A stretch of 64,000 nucleotides of DNA from Amycolatopsis alba DSM 44262 (GCF_000384215.1 NZ_KB913032.1:186001-250000); one strand, 5' to 3'. Positions 39,867-50,365 are shown, numbered from the stretch's first letter. The notes: a model not told the origin generated them from the letters alone. Numbers and translations: made by a program.

Positions 39867-40760
39867 ATGTCCGAAGTCACGACCCGAACGAGCAACTGGC
39901 TCAAGTTCGGCGCACCGACCGCATTCGTCCTGATGTGGTCCAGCGGCACGATCGCCGTGCTGTACGGACTCCAAAACTCCTCGGTGGTGACGTTCCTGCT
40001 TCTGCGCGCCACCGGTGCGGCCGCCGTCTCCTGGGCGGTCTGGCTGGTCGTCCGCGACCCCCTCCCGGTCCACCGGAGGCAATGGACCCGCCTGATCACC
40101 GTGGCGCTCCTGCTGCAGGTGTTCTACCAGGGGTTCTTCTTCCTGGCCCTGGGTAGCGGAACACCAGCCGGAGTCGTCGCGGTTCTGGTCGGGTTTCAGC
40201 CGGTCCTGACCGCGATCCTGGCTCGCCCCGGCTACAACCCCACTTTGTACGCGGGTTTGGCGCTGGGCTTCGTCGGGGTCGTCGTGACCTCCGCGGCGGG
40301 GATCGACCTGAGCGAGGTCGGGAGCGTGCTGGGCGTGGTGTTTTCCCTCGCCGCACTGGTCGGTATCACGGCCGGAACGCTGGTGCAGGGGCGAACGACC
40401 GGCGTCGGGGTGTGGAGTTCCCTGGCTCTGCAAAGCACCATCAGCGCCATCGTCTACGCCGTCATCGCACTCACCACCGGGCAACTGCGCGCGCAGATCA
40501 ACCACCAGCTCGCCGCGGCGGTGGGGTGGATGGTTCTCGTCGTGTCCGTGGGAGCGACAGCGTTGCTCTACGTCATGATCGGCAGAGGTGAAGCAACCAA
40601 GGTGACCAGCCTGTTCTACTGCGTTCCCCCGGTCACCGCGTTGCTGGACTGGGCATTCTTCGGTCGGTTCCTGAATGCCTGGGAGATGACGGGCGTCGTT
40701 CTCGTCTCCTTGGCGGTCGCATTGACTCAGCGGTCCAAGGAAAGCGACGAATCGGCCTAA
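39867..40760 (+). CDS. EamA/DMT family transporter (possible hydroxyproline or amino-acid exporter)
   Basis: A 297-residue transporter with ten hydrophobic segments in two EamA repeats (FVLMWSSGTIAVLYGL near the start, FYCVPPVTALLDWAFFGRFLNAWEMTG in the second half). Many family members export amino acids or their derivatives. ATG 39867 has a weak upstream site. It is 82 bp downstream of the proline 3-hydroxylase and on the same strand, and nothing else is attached, so export of cis-3-hydroxyproline is a natural hypothesis. I cannot show transport direction or substrate from sequence. Confidence 0.85.
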   Translation: MSEVTTRTSNWLKFGAPTAFVLMWSSGTIAVLYGLQNSSVVTFLLLRATGAAAVSWAVWLVVRDPLPVHRRQWTRLITVALLLQVFYQGFFFLALGSGTPAGVVAVLVGFQPVLTAILARPGYNPTLYAGLALGFVGVVVTSAAGIDLSEVGSVLGVVFSLAALVGITAGTLVQGRTTGVGVWSSLALQSTISAIVYAVIALTTGQLRAQINHQLAAAVGWMVLVVSVGATALLYVMIGRGEATKVTSLFYCVPPVTALLDWAFFGRFLNAWEMTGVVLVSLAVALTQRSKESDESA

Positions 40761-40952
40761 GCGGACAGGAATCGCGGCAAAGTCACGGGGCGTGGCAGTC
40801 GGCGCTCCTCCCGCCCCGGCCCCGATCGGGCTGAGATCAACATCACCCGGCCGCACATTGTGAGACACCCAGGTCAACCACTTACAGCGAACGGCTTAGT
40901 CTCCCATCGGACTGTGACCCAGTCCGACAGCACAACCTGTTGGGAGACGACG

Positions 40953-42428
40953 ATGTCCGCACCGCGCAGCCTGGGCTCGGGATCCGGGATATTCCGCCGC
41001 AAACCGATCGAGCAGATCGAAGAACTCAGCGGGGGCGGCGGGCTCCACCGCACGCTGGGGCTGCGGCAGCTGACCGCGATCGGGGTCGGCGGCATCATCG
41101 GCGCGGGGATCTTCTCCCTGGCAGGCGCGGTCGCGAACAAGACGGCGGGCCCCGCCGTGCTGATCTCGTTCCTCATCGCGGGTATCGCCAGCGCGGCCGC
41201 CGCGTTCTCCTACGCCGAGTTCGCCGGCCTGATCCCCCGCGCCGGGTCCGCGTACACCTACGGCTACACCGTGCTCGGCGAGATCGTCGGCTGGTTCATC
41301 GGCTGGGACCTGCTGCTGGAGTACACCGCGATCGTGGCGGTGGTCGCGATCGGCATCTCCGGCTACTTCAACGAGCTGCTGGGCTACCTCGACATCGACC
41401 TCCCGACGTGGATGCTCGGCGCCCCTGGCACCGAAAAGGCAGGCGTCGAACCGGGGTCCTACAAGATCAACCTGTTCGCCGTGCTGCTGTGCCTGCTGAT
41501 CGCCTTCATCCTCAACCAGGGCATGAAGAACGCGGCCCGGTTCGAGACGCTGCTGGTCTATCTGAAGGTCGGCCTGGTCCTGCTGGTGGTCGTCGTCGGC
41601 GTCTTCCACATCAACACCGACAACTACTCGGACTTCTTCCCGTTCGGCCTCAGCGGCGCGTTCACCGGAGCCGCGACGGTGTTCTTCGCCGTGTTCGGAT
41701 ACGACGCCATGTCGACCGCCGCCGAGGAGTCGACCGACTCCCAGAAGCACATGCCGAAGGCGATCATCTACTCGCTCGCCATCTCGATGGTGCTCTACGT
41801 GCTGGCCTGCCTGGTCCTGACCGGAATGGTCAACTACAAGGACATCGACAGCGAAGCCGCCTTCTCGAGCGCCTTCGCCGGCATCGGGATGAAATGGCTC
41901 GGCCTGATCATCGCGGTCGGCGCGATCATCGGTATCACCACGGTGCTGTTCACCTTCATGATGGGCGCGAGCCGCGTCGGTTACTCGATGAGCCGCGACG
42001 GCCTGCTGCCCAAGTGGTTCGGCAAGACGCACCCGGTACGCAAGGTGCCGAACCGGATGACCTGGGTACTCGGCGGCGCCTCGGCGCTCATCGCCGGGCT
42101 GCTGCCGATCGGCGAGGCTGCGGAGCTGACGAACATCGGCATCCTGCTCGCGTTCGTCGTCGTCTGTGTCGCGGTGATCGTGCTGCGCTACAAGCAGCCG
42201 GATCTGCCCCGGTCCTTCAAGACCCCCGGCATGCCGATCGTGCCGATCATCGGAATCGTCTTCTCGATCTGGCTGATCACGTTCCTGAACCCGGAGACCT
42301 GGCTTCGGTTCGCGGTCTGGTTCGCCATCGGCCTGATCATCTACTTCGCCTACAGCCGCCGTCACTCCGCCATGAACGCGGACAACGGCAACGCGAAGCA
42401 GGTCAGCGGAGACGACTCAAACGCGTAG
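40953..42428 (+). CDS. Amino acid permease (APC family, cationic amino-acid-transporter-like)
   Basis: The 491-residue, 12-segment permease has the APC signature at the start (LGLRQLTAIGVGGIIGAGIFSLAGAVANKTAGPAVLISF), YAEFAGLIPRAGSAYTYGY and a middle FFAVFGYDAMSTAAEESTDSQKHMPKAI as in YfnA/CAT-type transporters. GGGAGA lies 6 bases before the ATG at 40953. It follows the EamA gene by 192 bp on the same strand, probably with its own promoter. Likely imports amino acids by proton coupling. Its last 26 bases overlap the convergent nitronate monooxygenase gene. Confidence 0.9.
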   Translation: MSAPRSLGSGSGIFRRKPIEQIEELSGGGGLHRTLGLRQLTAIGVGGIIGAGIFSLAGAVANKTAGPAVLISFLIAGIASAAAAFSYAEFAGLIPRAGSAYTYGYTVLGEIVGWFIGWDLLLEYTAIVAVVAIGISGYFNELLGYLDIDLPTWMLGAPGTEKAGVEPGSYKINLFAVLLCLLIAFILNQGMKNAARFETLLVYLKVGLVLLVVVVGVFHINTDNYSDFFPFGLSGAFTGAATVFFAVFGYDAMSTAAEESTDSQKHMPKAIIYSLAISMVLYVLACLVLTGMVNYKDIDSEAAFSSAFAGIGMKWLGLIIAVGAIIGITTVLFTFMMGASRVGYSMSRDGLLPKWFGKTHPVRKVPNRMTWVLGGASALIAGLLPIGEAAELTNIGILLAFVVVCVAVIVLRYKQPDLPRSFKTPGMPIVPIIGIVFSIWLITFLNPETWLRFAVWFAIGLIIYFAYSRRHSAMNADNGNAKQVSGDDSNA

Positions 42429-43452
42429 CGGCTTCGCGGGCTTCGGCCTGGAGGCGTTCGACGATCGACGCCGCCGGGCCGGAGCCCGCGAGTTCATAGG
42501 TCTGCCCCGCGTAGAGAGACATGATTTCGGGGTCCCCCGCCTTCCCCGCCGCCGCGCGGATCGGTTTGGTCAAGTTGTTGACCTGCGGATACGCGGACGG
42601 CGCGGTAGCCGAAAAGTCCGCGACCACGCGATTGACCAGAGACCGGGCGGGACGTCCGCTGAACGCCCTGGTGAACGCCGTCGGCCTTCCGCCGTCCGCG
42701 AGTGCTTGCCGGTGCGCGGGCTGTGTCCCGGCCTCGTCCGCACGAAGGAACGCCGTCCCCAGCTGGGCCGCGACAGCACCCGCCGCCAGCACCGCCGCGA
42801 TGTCGGCACCGTGCACGAGCCCACCGGTCGCGACGAGCGGCAGATCCGTCCGCGCCGAGACCAGGCGAAGCAGACTGAGTGCGCCGTACTGCGCTCCCCC
42901 GCCTTCGGCTCCCGGCTCGTCAGCGAAGAGTCCTCGATGCGCCCCGGCCTCGAATCCCTGGACCACGAGAGCGTCCGCGCCGACCGCCACGGCCTGATCT
43001 GCTTCCGCCGGGCTGGTGACGGTGACGGCCACCTTGCTCCCGTTGGCATGCAGGCGTTCGACGTCCTCGGGCGAAGGCGTGCCGAAGGTGAAGGAAACAA
43101 CCGGCACCGTCCGCTCCAGCACGACCTCGAGCTTCGCGGCATAAGCGTCGTCATCCCAGCGCGGCTCGCCGGGCTCGACGCCGTAGCGCTCGGCCTCCGC
43201 GCGCCAGCGCTCGACGTGGCCACCGAGATCCGCCTCGGCCGCGCCACTTGGGACGAAGAGGTTCACACCGAAGGGCTCACTGGTGAGTTCGGCGGTCTTC
43301 ACTATCCGGCTCTGGAGAGCATCAGCACTCAGATAGCCGCCCGCCAGAAAGCCGAACCCGCCCGCCGCGGTCACCGCGGCCACCAGCTCGGGAGTGGTCG
43401 GCCCACCGGCCATCGGAGCCGCTATCACCGGGAAACGCAGGTCTTCGAACAC
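42403..43452 (-). CDS. Nitronate monooxygenase (2-nitropropane dioxygenase family)
   Basis: A 349-residue FMN-dependent TIM-barrel enzyme with the N-terminal FPVIAAPMAGGPTTPELVAAVTAAGGFGFLAGG, DALVVQGFEAGAHRG (about 168-182) holding the family's catalytic-region His, and the FMN-phosphate-binding LVATGGLVHGADIAAVLAAGA (about 205-225). It oxidises propionate-3-nitronate or similar alkyl nitronates, often for detoxification. It stands alone between two plus-strand genes, with a 26-bp tail overlap with the permease gene. Confidence 0.9.
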   Translation of the reverse strand: MFEDLRFPVIAAPMAGGPTTPELVAAVTAAGGFGFLAGGYLSADALQSRIVKTAELTSEPFGVNLFVPSGAAEADLGGHVERWRAEAERYGVEPGEPRWDDDAYAAKLEVVLERTVPVVSFTFGTPSPEDVERLHANGSKVAVTVTSPAEADQAVAVGADALVVQGFEAGAHRGLFADEPGAEGGGAQYGALSLLRLVSARTDLPLVATGGLVHGADIAAVLAAGAVAAQLGTAFLRADEAGTQPAHRQALADGGRPTAFTRAFSGRPARSLVNRVVADFSATAPSAYPQVNNLTKPIRAAAGKAGDPEIMSLYAGQTYELAGSGPAASIVERLQAEAREAATRLSRLR

Positions 43453-43520
43453 GTTTCCGACGATAGTCCTCTCGCGATGACACGGAATGTGACCTTCGAG
43501 TCACCCCAAGGTTCCCTCTT

Positions 43521-43536
43521 GGTGGTCTAGACCTTT
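43521..43536. promoter_or_regulatory. DasR-type dre operator upstream of the chitobiase gene
   Basis: The palindromic core TGGTCTAGACC (43523-43533) matches the Streptomyces DasR-responsive element (ACTGGTCTAGACCAGT) at 12 of 16 positions, including the whole centre. It lies 70-85 bp upstream of a secreted beta-N-acetylhexosaminidase, a typical GlcNAc-regulon gene, so DasR control fits. DasR itself is not in the window. Confidence 0.75.
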
Positions 43537-43605
43537 AAGGCCGAAGATGCGACGATCTGACCAGTCGTGACGTGCGTCACGTCCCCGTGCCCCCTGGAGG
43601 CCCCG

Positions 43606-45369
43606 GTGAAGAGCTTGAGAGCGCGGCTGGGCCGCGCCTTCGTCGGGGTGGCGCTGCTCGCCGGCGTCACCACCGCAGCCGCACCCGTCGCCGGAGCGGC
43701 CACCCCGCCGCTGCAGGCGATAGTCCCGGTACCGGTCTCGGCCCAAGCGGTCACCGGCGCCGACCACGCCCTGACCGCGAACACCAAGATCTACACCGCA
43801 GCCGGTTCGGCGCAGGCCAAGGCCGTCGGCGAGTACCTCGCCGGAATCCTCCGCACGTCCACCGGGTTCGCCCTGCCCGTCACCGACGCCCCGGCGGGCA
43901 CGCCCACCGACGGCATCTCGCTCCTGCTGTCCGGCGCCGACACGCGTGTCGGCGACCAGGGCTACCAGCTGAACTCGACGTCCGCCTCGGTCATCCTGCG
44001 TGCGACCACAGCGCAAGGCCTCTTCGGCGGCGTGCAGACGCTGCGCCAGTTGCTGCCCGGCAAGATCGAAAGCTCCACGGTGCAGCAAGGGCCCTGGACG
44101 ATCCCTGGCGCCAACATCCTGGACTACCCGCGCTTCGGCTACCGCGGCGCGATGCTCGACGTCGCCCGGCACTTCCACCCGGTCGCCACGGTCAAGCGGT
44201 ACATCGATCAGCTCGCGCAGTACAAGATCAACAATCTGCACCTGCATCTGGCCGACGACCAGGGCTGGCGCATCCAGATCGACAGCTGGCCGCGGCTGGC
44301 CACCTACGGCGGCAGCACCCAGGTCGGCGGCGGAGCCGGTGGCTACTACACCAAGGCGCAGTACTCGGAGATCGTGAACTACGCGGCTTCGCGGTTCATC
44401 ACGGTCATCCCGGAGATCGACATGCCCGGCCACACCAACGCGGCCCAGGCGTCATACGCGGAACTGAACTGCAACAACACCGCTCCCCCGCTGCGCACCG
44501 ACACCGCTGTCGGTTACAGCTCGCTCTGCATCTCGAAGGAGAACACCTACACCTTCGTCAACGACGTCATCCGGGAGATCGCCGCGCTGACCCCCGGACC
44601 GTACTTCCACCTCGGCGGCGACGAGGCCCAGGCCACCAGCGACACGGACTATCGCACCTTCATGAACCGGGTGCTGCCGATGGTGGCCGCCGCGGGCAAG
44701 CAGGTCGTCGGCTGGCACGAGATCGGCAAGGCCACCCTGCCCGCCACGGCGACCCCGCAGTTCTGGGGCACGACGACGTCCAGCACCGAGGTCTCGAACG
44801 CCGTCGCCCGCGGCAGCAAAGTGATCCTGTCGCCGGCGAACAAGGCGTACCTGGACATGAAGTACAACTCCAGCACGCCGATCGGGCTCTCCTGGGCGGG
44901 CTACATCGAGGTCCAGGACGCCTACAACTGGAACCCTGGCGCCTACCTCTCCGGTGTATCCGAATCCGCCGTCCGAGGTGTCGAATCCCCGTTGTGGACC
45001 GAAACCGTGGTGACCCCGGCGAACATCGACTACCTCGCGTTCCCTCGGCTCCCGGCGCACGCCGAACTCGGGTGGTCACCGTGGTCGACGCACGACTGGA
45101 ACACCTTCCGGGTGCGCCTCGGCGCCCAGGCCCCGCGCTGGCAGGCGCAGGGCCTCGGCTATTACAAGTCGAGCCAGGTGCCCTGGGAAACCGGATCCGG
45201 CAATCCGGGCACCTGCTCGCTCCCGGCCTGGGACCGCGCTGCCACCTACACCGGCGGCATGAGCGTCTCCCACAACGGGCACAAGTGGTACGCGAAGTGG
45301 TGGACGCGGGGCGAAGAACCTGGCACCACCGGCGAATCGGGTGTCTGGCGCGACGACGGCACCTGCTGA
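43606..45369 (+). CDS. Secreted GH20 beta-N-acetylhexosaminidase with C-terminal chitin-binding module
   Basis: A 587-residue exported enzyme. In order: a signal peptide (KSLRARLGRAFVGVALLAGV then APVAGA, cut near residue 33), the GH20b domain to about 145, the GH20 barrel (RFGYRGAMLDVARHF to about 515) with the catalytic Asp-Glu in FHLGGDEAQATS (about 340), and a C-terminal CBM5/12-type chitin-binding module (AWDRAATYTGGMSVSHNGHKW, WWTRGEEPGTTGESGVWRDDG). It should release GlcNAc from chitobiose and chitin ends. The GTG at 43606 follows CTGGAGG. A dre-type site upstream points to DasR control. Confidence 0.95.
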   Translation: MKSLRARLGRAFVGVALLAGVTTAAAPVAGAATPPLQAIVPVPVSAQAVTGADHALTANTKIYTAAGSAQAKAVGEYLAGILRTSTGFALPVTDAPAGTPTDGISLLLSGADTRVGDQGYQLNSTSASVILRATTAQGLFGGVQTLRQLLPGKIESSTVQQGPWTIPGANILDYPRFGYRGAMLDVARHFHPVATVKRYIDQLAQYKINNLHLHLADDQGWRIQIDSWPRLATYGGSTQVGGGAGGYYTKAQYSEIVNYAASRFITVIPEIDMPGHTNAAQASYAELNCNNTAPPLRTDTAVGYSSLCISKENTYTFVNDVIREIAALTPGPYFHLGGDEAQATSDTDYRTFMNRVLPMVAAAGKQVVGWHEIGKATLPATATPQFWGTTTSSTEVSNAVARGSKVILSPANKAYLDMKYNSSTPIGLSWAGYIEVQDAYNWNPGAYLSGVSESAVRGVESPLWTETVVTPANIDYLAFPRLPAHAELGWSPWSTHDWNTFRVRLGAQAPRWQAQGLGYYKSSQVPWETGSGNPGTCSLPAWDRAATYTGGMSVSHNGHKWYAKWWTRGEEPGTTGESGVWRDDGTC

Positions 45370-45423
45370 TCCCCTCCCGCCCGCTCGGCCCCCTTCACCG
45401 GCCGGGCGGGCTACGGTGGATCC

Positions 45424-45870
45424 ATGGCCGCAGACCTCGAACTCGCCCGCACTCTTTCCTTGCGCGAAAACGGACTCGCGACCGTCTCGACGGTCCGGGC
45501 GGACGGCACCGTCCACTCCTCGGTGGTCAACGCCGGGGTCTTCGAAGACCCGGTCACCAAGGCACCGGGAGTCGCCTTCGTCGCGATGGGCGGGGTGAAG
45601 AAGCTCGACCTGTTCCGCAAGGCAGGCCACGCCACGATCACTTTCCGGCGTGGCTGGGAGTGGGCGGCGGTCCAGGGAAGCACCCACCTCATCGGCCCGG
45701 ACGACCCGGACCCTGGCTTCGACCCGGCCGGGCTCCCTCGGCTGCTGCGCGACGTCTTCATCGCGGCGACGGGGACCCATGACGACTGGGACGAGTACGA
45801 CCGCGTGATGGCCGCCGAACGCCGCGTCGCCGTCTTCGTCACGGCGAACCGCGTCAGCGGGAACAGCTGA
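45424..45870 (+). CDS. Pyridoxamine 5'-phosphate oxidase-like split-barrel protein (F420/FMN)
   Basis: A 148-residue PNPOx-like protein: GLATVSTVRADGTVHSSVVNAGVF near the start, then KKLDLFRKAGHATITFRRGWEWAAVQGSTHLIGPDD, the flavin-facing strands of PPOX-class F420- or FMN-dependent reductases. The DWDEYDRVMAAERRVAVFVTANRVSG tail is typical of the actinobacterial group. Substrates are unknown. It sits 55 bp after the chitobiase gene and ends at a strong two-way terminator facing lepA. Confidence 0.85.
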   Translation: MAADLELARTLSLRENGLATVSTVRADGTVHSSVVNAGVFEDPVTKAPGVAFVAMGGVKKLDLFRKAGHATITFRRGWEWAAVQGSTHLIGPDDPDPGFDPAGLPRLLRDVFIAATGTHDDWDEYDRVMAAERRVAVFVTANRVSGNS

Positions 45871-45872
45871 CG

Positions 45873-45912
45873 CGAAAAGGCCGCCCGGATCAGGATCCGG
45901 GCGGCCTTTTCG
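45873..45912. terminator. Bidirectional terminator between PPOX-like gene and lepA
   Basis: Perfect 19-bp arms (CGAAAAGGCCGCCCGGATC and its complement) around AG, with AAAA/TTTT tracts at the stem base so that both strands have a T-run. It lies 3 bp after one stop and 11 bp from the other. Confidence 0.92.
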
Positions 45913-45922
45913 TGAGTATCGC

Positions 45923-47761
<1,839 letters not shown>

Positions 47762-47874
47762 CGGGTTTCCTCGCGAAGGTCGGGGTGTGCCACGTCTATG
47801 GTCCCATGCCGCTCCGGGTGCGAGTGGGGGTCATCCCCGATGCGGCCCGTGGCGCGCTGTGGTGCCCTCGAAGT

Positions 47875-48462
47875 ATGAGCAATTCACTGACCCAAATCCT
47901 CGACAAGACGTTCGGCCATCCCAGGGGACTGCTCGGCCGGTTCGGTGGCCTGGCGATGGCGCACGGCAACGCTGCCACCGAACTCCGCATCGTCGAACTG
48001 GCGTCGATCGAATCCGGCGAAACCGTCCTGGTCGTGGGGCCCGGACCTGGCGTCGGCCTGCAGGCCGTGGCCGGACGCGCGCGCCGCGCGATCGGCGTCG
48101 AGCCGTCCCCGGAGATGCTCGCCCGCTCCCGCCGCCGATGCGGCGACAAGGTGGAGCTGCGGAGCGGCGCCGCGGACTCCACGGGTGAGCCGGACGAGAG
48201 CGTCGACGTGGTCCTGACGGTCAACAACGTGCAGCTGTGGGAAGACCGGGCGGCCGGGTTTACCGAGCTGTTCCGCGTACTGCGGCCCGGCGGCAGGCTG
48301 CTGCTGTCGTCGCACGAGAAGTGGCTGCCGGTGTCCCGGCACGAACTGGCCGACGAGGCAGCGGCCGCCGGCTTCACCGACCTGCAGACCTGGACCTGGG
48401 ATCCGCCGGGCTTCGGCGCCTCACTCGCCGCTCAGCTGCGCGCGGTCAAACCCAGGGCCTAA
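47875..48462 (+). CDS. Class I SAM-dependent methyltransferase
   Basis: A 195-residue methyltransferase with motif I VLVVGPGPGVGLQAVAG (about 50-66), motif II VEPSPEMLARSRRR, and the SVDVVLTVNNVQLWEDRAAGFTELFRVLRPGGRLLLSSHE segment. The ATG at 47875 starts the family alignment; the in-frame upstream part is not supported. It is divergent from lepA and its stop overlaps a convergent VOC gene by 4 bases. The substrate is unknown. Confidence 0.88.
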   Translation: MSNSLTQILDKTFGHPRGLLGRFGGLAMAHGNAATELRIVELASIESGETVLVVGPGPGVGLQAVAGRARRAIGVEPSPEMLARSRRRCGDKVELRSGAADSTGEPDESVDVVLTVNNVQLWEDRAAGFTELFRVLRPGGRLLLSSHEKWLPVSRHELADEAAAAGFTDLQTWTWDPPGFGASLAAQLRAVKPRA

Positions 48463-48833
48463 CGCGGGTCGGTACGCAGCGGATGCTCACGCGGCACCTC
48501 GACCAGCACGATCCTGGTGCCGTCCGGATCGGCGATCCACGCTTCGTCCAGGCCCCACGGTTCACGACGCGCTCCGCGAACCGGGTCCACGCCCTTCGCG
48601 GCGAGCTCCTCAAGCGCCGCGGGCAGGTCCCGGACCTGGAGCCACAGGGCGACGTCGGGAGTCGGGCCGGTCTTCCCGGTACCGACGATCTCGATCGACC
48701 CGTTCCCGGCGAAGAACACGGTCCCGCCGGGGAACTCCTTGTCGATCGCGAGCCCCAGGGTGTCCCGATAGAACGCCGTCGACACGTCGAGGTCCTTCGG
48801 ATGGATCAGCACCCTGCTGCTCAGCACGTTCAT
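48459..48833 (-). CDS. VOC family protein
   Basis: A 124-residue glyoxalase-fold protein: VLIHPKDLDVSTAFYRDTLGLAIDKEFPGGTVFFAGNGSIEIVG in the first half and LWLQVRDLPAALEELAAKGVDPVRGARREPWGLDEAWIADPDGTRIVLVEVP in the second, with the metal-site Glu near IVLVE. It might be a glyoxalase-type or resistance protein. The ATG at 48833 follows AGGGATGTGAGCC. A DMT transporter gene lies 24 bp upstream on the same strand, so the two may be co-transcribed. Confidence 0.88.
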   Translation of the reverse strand: MNVLSSRVLIHPKDLDVSTAFYRDTLGLAIDKEFPGGTVFFAGNGSIEIVGTGKTGPTPDVALWLQVRDLPAALEELAAKGVDPVRGARREPWGLDEAWIADPDGTRIVLVEVPREHPLRTDPR

Positions 48834-48857
48834 GGCTCACATCCCTACCTGATGGGT

Positions 48858-49736
48858 TCAAGCCATCGCAATCGCGGTGATGCCTACCAGCACGACACCG
48901 GACCCGACCAGCCTGCGGACGGCGTTCGCCTCTCCCAGGACCAGCCAGGCGGCCAGGCCGCCCAGGACGATGCTCAGCTCCCTGGCAGGTGCGACGAGGC
49001 TCACCGGGGCGACCTGGAGCGCGTAGAGGACCAGCAGGTAGGCGACAGGTGAGAGCAGGCCGACGATGAGGACTTCGCGCTTGTGCTCACGCCAGAGCCA
49101 CAAGACCTCTTCACGGTCCTTCAGCGCGTAAGGCGCCATGAGCAGGCTCTGCACGATCGCGCCGGTTCCGAAGTAGACGATCGGAGGGACGCCGAGACCG
49201 GTGACCGAATGTGCGTCCCACAGGGTGTAGGCGGCGATCGTGAGCCCGGTCAGCAGTCCGTACGCGACGCCTTTGCGTCGTGCCGCATGGTCAGCGGCGT
49301 CAGCCTGCGCCGGTGCCCGCCCGGTGCCGATGACCAGCACTCCGGCGACCACGAGGAACGCACCCACCAGGCCGAGTAACCCCGGCCGCTCGCCGAGCAG
49401 CACGACGGCCGCGAACACCGAGATCAGCGGTCCGGTCCCACGAGCGACGGGATACACGACGGACAGATCACCGACGGCGTATCCCCGCTGGAGGACGACC
49501 CCGTAAGTGACGTGGAACACCGCCGTGACCGCGGCGGCGAACAGCCAGCTCCACTGTGGACGTTGCGGCTCCACGGCCAGCGAAACCGCCATGACGGGAA
49601 GGAGCAGGACCGCGGAGAGGGTGTAGTAGGCCCAGACGAATCGGGCCCCGCCGCGGCGGATCCGCTTGGCGGCCAGGTTCCAGCCCGCGTGGATGACGGC
49701 GGCGACGATGACGAAAGACAGGGCGGTGACGTTCAC
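48858..49736 (-). CDS. EamA family DMT transporter
   Basis: A 292-residue, ten-segment transporter: IVAAVIHAGWNLAAKRIRRGGARFVWAYYTLSAVL near the start, QRGYAVGDLSVVYPVARGTGPLISVFAAVVLLGERPG ending repeat one, and PVSLVAPARELSIVLGGLAAWLVLGEANAVRRLVGSGVV ending repeat two. Exporters of metabolites or drugs have this form. I prefer the GTG at 49736 (AAAGG six bases upstream) to the ATG at 49763, which lies in a 20-bp palindrome. With the VOC gene downstream it may form a small resistance or efflux unit. Confidence 0.85.
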   Translation of the reverse strand: MNVTALSFVIVAAVIHAGWNLAAKRIRRGGARFVWAYYTLSAVLLLPVMAVSLAVEPQRPQWSWLFAAAVTAVFHVTYGVVLQRGYAVGDLSVVYPVARGTGPLISVFAAVVLLGERPGLLGLVGAFLVVAGVLVIGTGRAPAQADAADHAARRKGVAYGLLTGLTIAAYTLWDAHSVTGLGVPPIVYFGTGAIVQSLLMAPYALKDREEVLWLWREHKREVLIVGLLSPVAYLLVLYALQVAPVSLVAPARELSIVLGGLAAWLVLGEANAVRRLVGSGVVLVGITAIAMA

Positions 49737-49750
49737 GACGGACCTTTCAC

Positions 49751-49770
49751 GTTTTCCGCGCATGCGGAAA
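49751..49770. promoter_or_regulatory. 20-bp perfect palindrome upstream of the DMT transporter gene
   Basis: GTTTTCCGCATGCGGAAAAC is symmetric without a spacer and sits 15 bp upstream of the chosen GTG start. Perfect spacer-free 20-bp palindromes of this kind are commonly repressor sites; no regulator gene is adjacent. The gene-free stretch 49771-50096 holds otherwise only the hairpin at 49807 and the rpsT leader. Confidence 0.6.
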
Positions 49771-49806
49771 ACACCGGTCCTCCAGGCTTTTGTCCCGTCA
49801 GATGAA

Positions 49807-49829
49807 CGGCGGCGCTTCCGGCGCCGCCG
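49807..49829. repeat. GC-rich hairpin in the gap upstream of rpsT
   Basis: CGGCGGCGC and GCGCCGCCG pair over 9 bp around TTCCG, a UUCG-like tetraloop context. It may end a transcript that reads out of the transporter promoter region or belong to an rpsT leader; no start site can be fixed. Confidence 0.5.
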
Positions 49830-50096
49830 ATGGTGCCGCTCGGACCTGTCCCACCTGCCCTGATTGTGTGGTTCGCTGAACGGGCAGGTGGCGGAACCCT
49901 AGGCACTACGATCTGCACCGTACCTCAATCGCCCGCCCGGAGGCGGCCGCGATCCGTCACGGGGCGGCTGTTAGGCTGGCCATTCACCGCTGTGTGGCAT
50001 TCCGTCATGGAGGAAACCCGCGCCGCTTTCACGAGCGCGCAGGGCCGGTCACAGCGCGGCGGTGAAACCACCGAGAGATTCAAGAGGAGCGCCCCC

Positions 50097-50357
50097 GTGG
50101 CCAACATCAAGTCGCAGATCAAGCGCATCACCACCAACGAGAAGGCGCGTCAGCGCAACCAGGCGATCCGGTCCTCGGTGAAGACCGCGATCCGCAAGTT
50201 CCGCGAGGCCGCCGACGCCGGCGACAAGGCCAAGGCCATCGAGCTGCAGAAGGACGCGGCCAAGAAGCTGGACAAGGCCGTGACCAAGGGCGTTCTCCAC
50301 GCCAACCAGGCCGCCAACAAGAAGTCCGCGCTGGCGAAGCGCGCGAACTCTCTCTGA
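50097..50357 (+). CDS. rpsT: 30S ribosomal protein S20
   Basis: The 86-residue, Lys/Ala-rich protein is a standard S20: [20 protein letters not shown] at the start and [20 protein letters not shown] at the end. It binds 16S rRNA early in 30S assembly. AAGAGGAG lies 7 bases before the GTG at 50097. It is convergent with holA, the same arrangement as rpsT and holA in M. tuberculosis. Its 5' leader is long; S20 often controls its own translation. Confidence 0.97.
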   Translation: MANIKSQIKRITTNEKARQRNQAIRSSVKTAIRKFREAADAGDKAKAIELQKDAAKKLDKAVTKGVLHANQAANKKSALAKRANSL

Positions 50358-50365
50358 TCGGCTTT

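Noticed and set aside
37904..40760. Proline hydroxylase cassette as part of a biosynthetic gene cluster
   Set aside because: No peptide synthetase, polyketide synthase or tailoring set lies in the flanking 10 kb; neighbours are permease, hydrolase and housekeeping genes.
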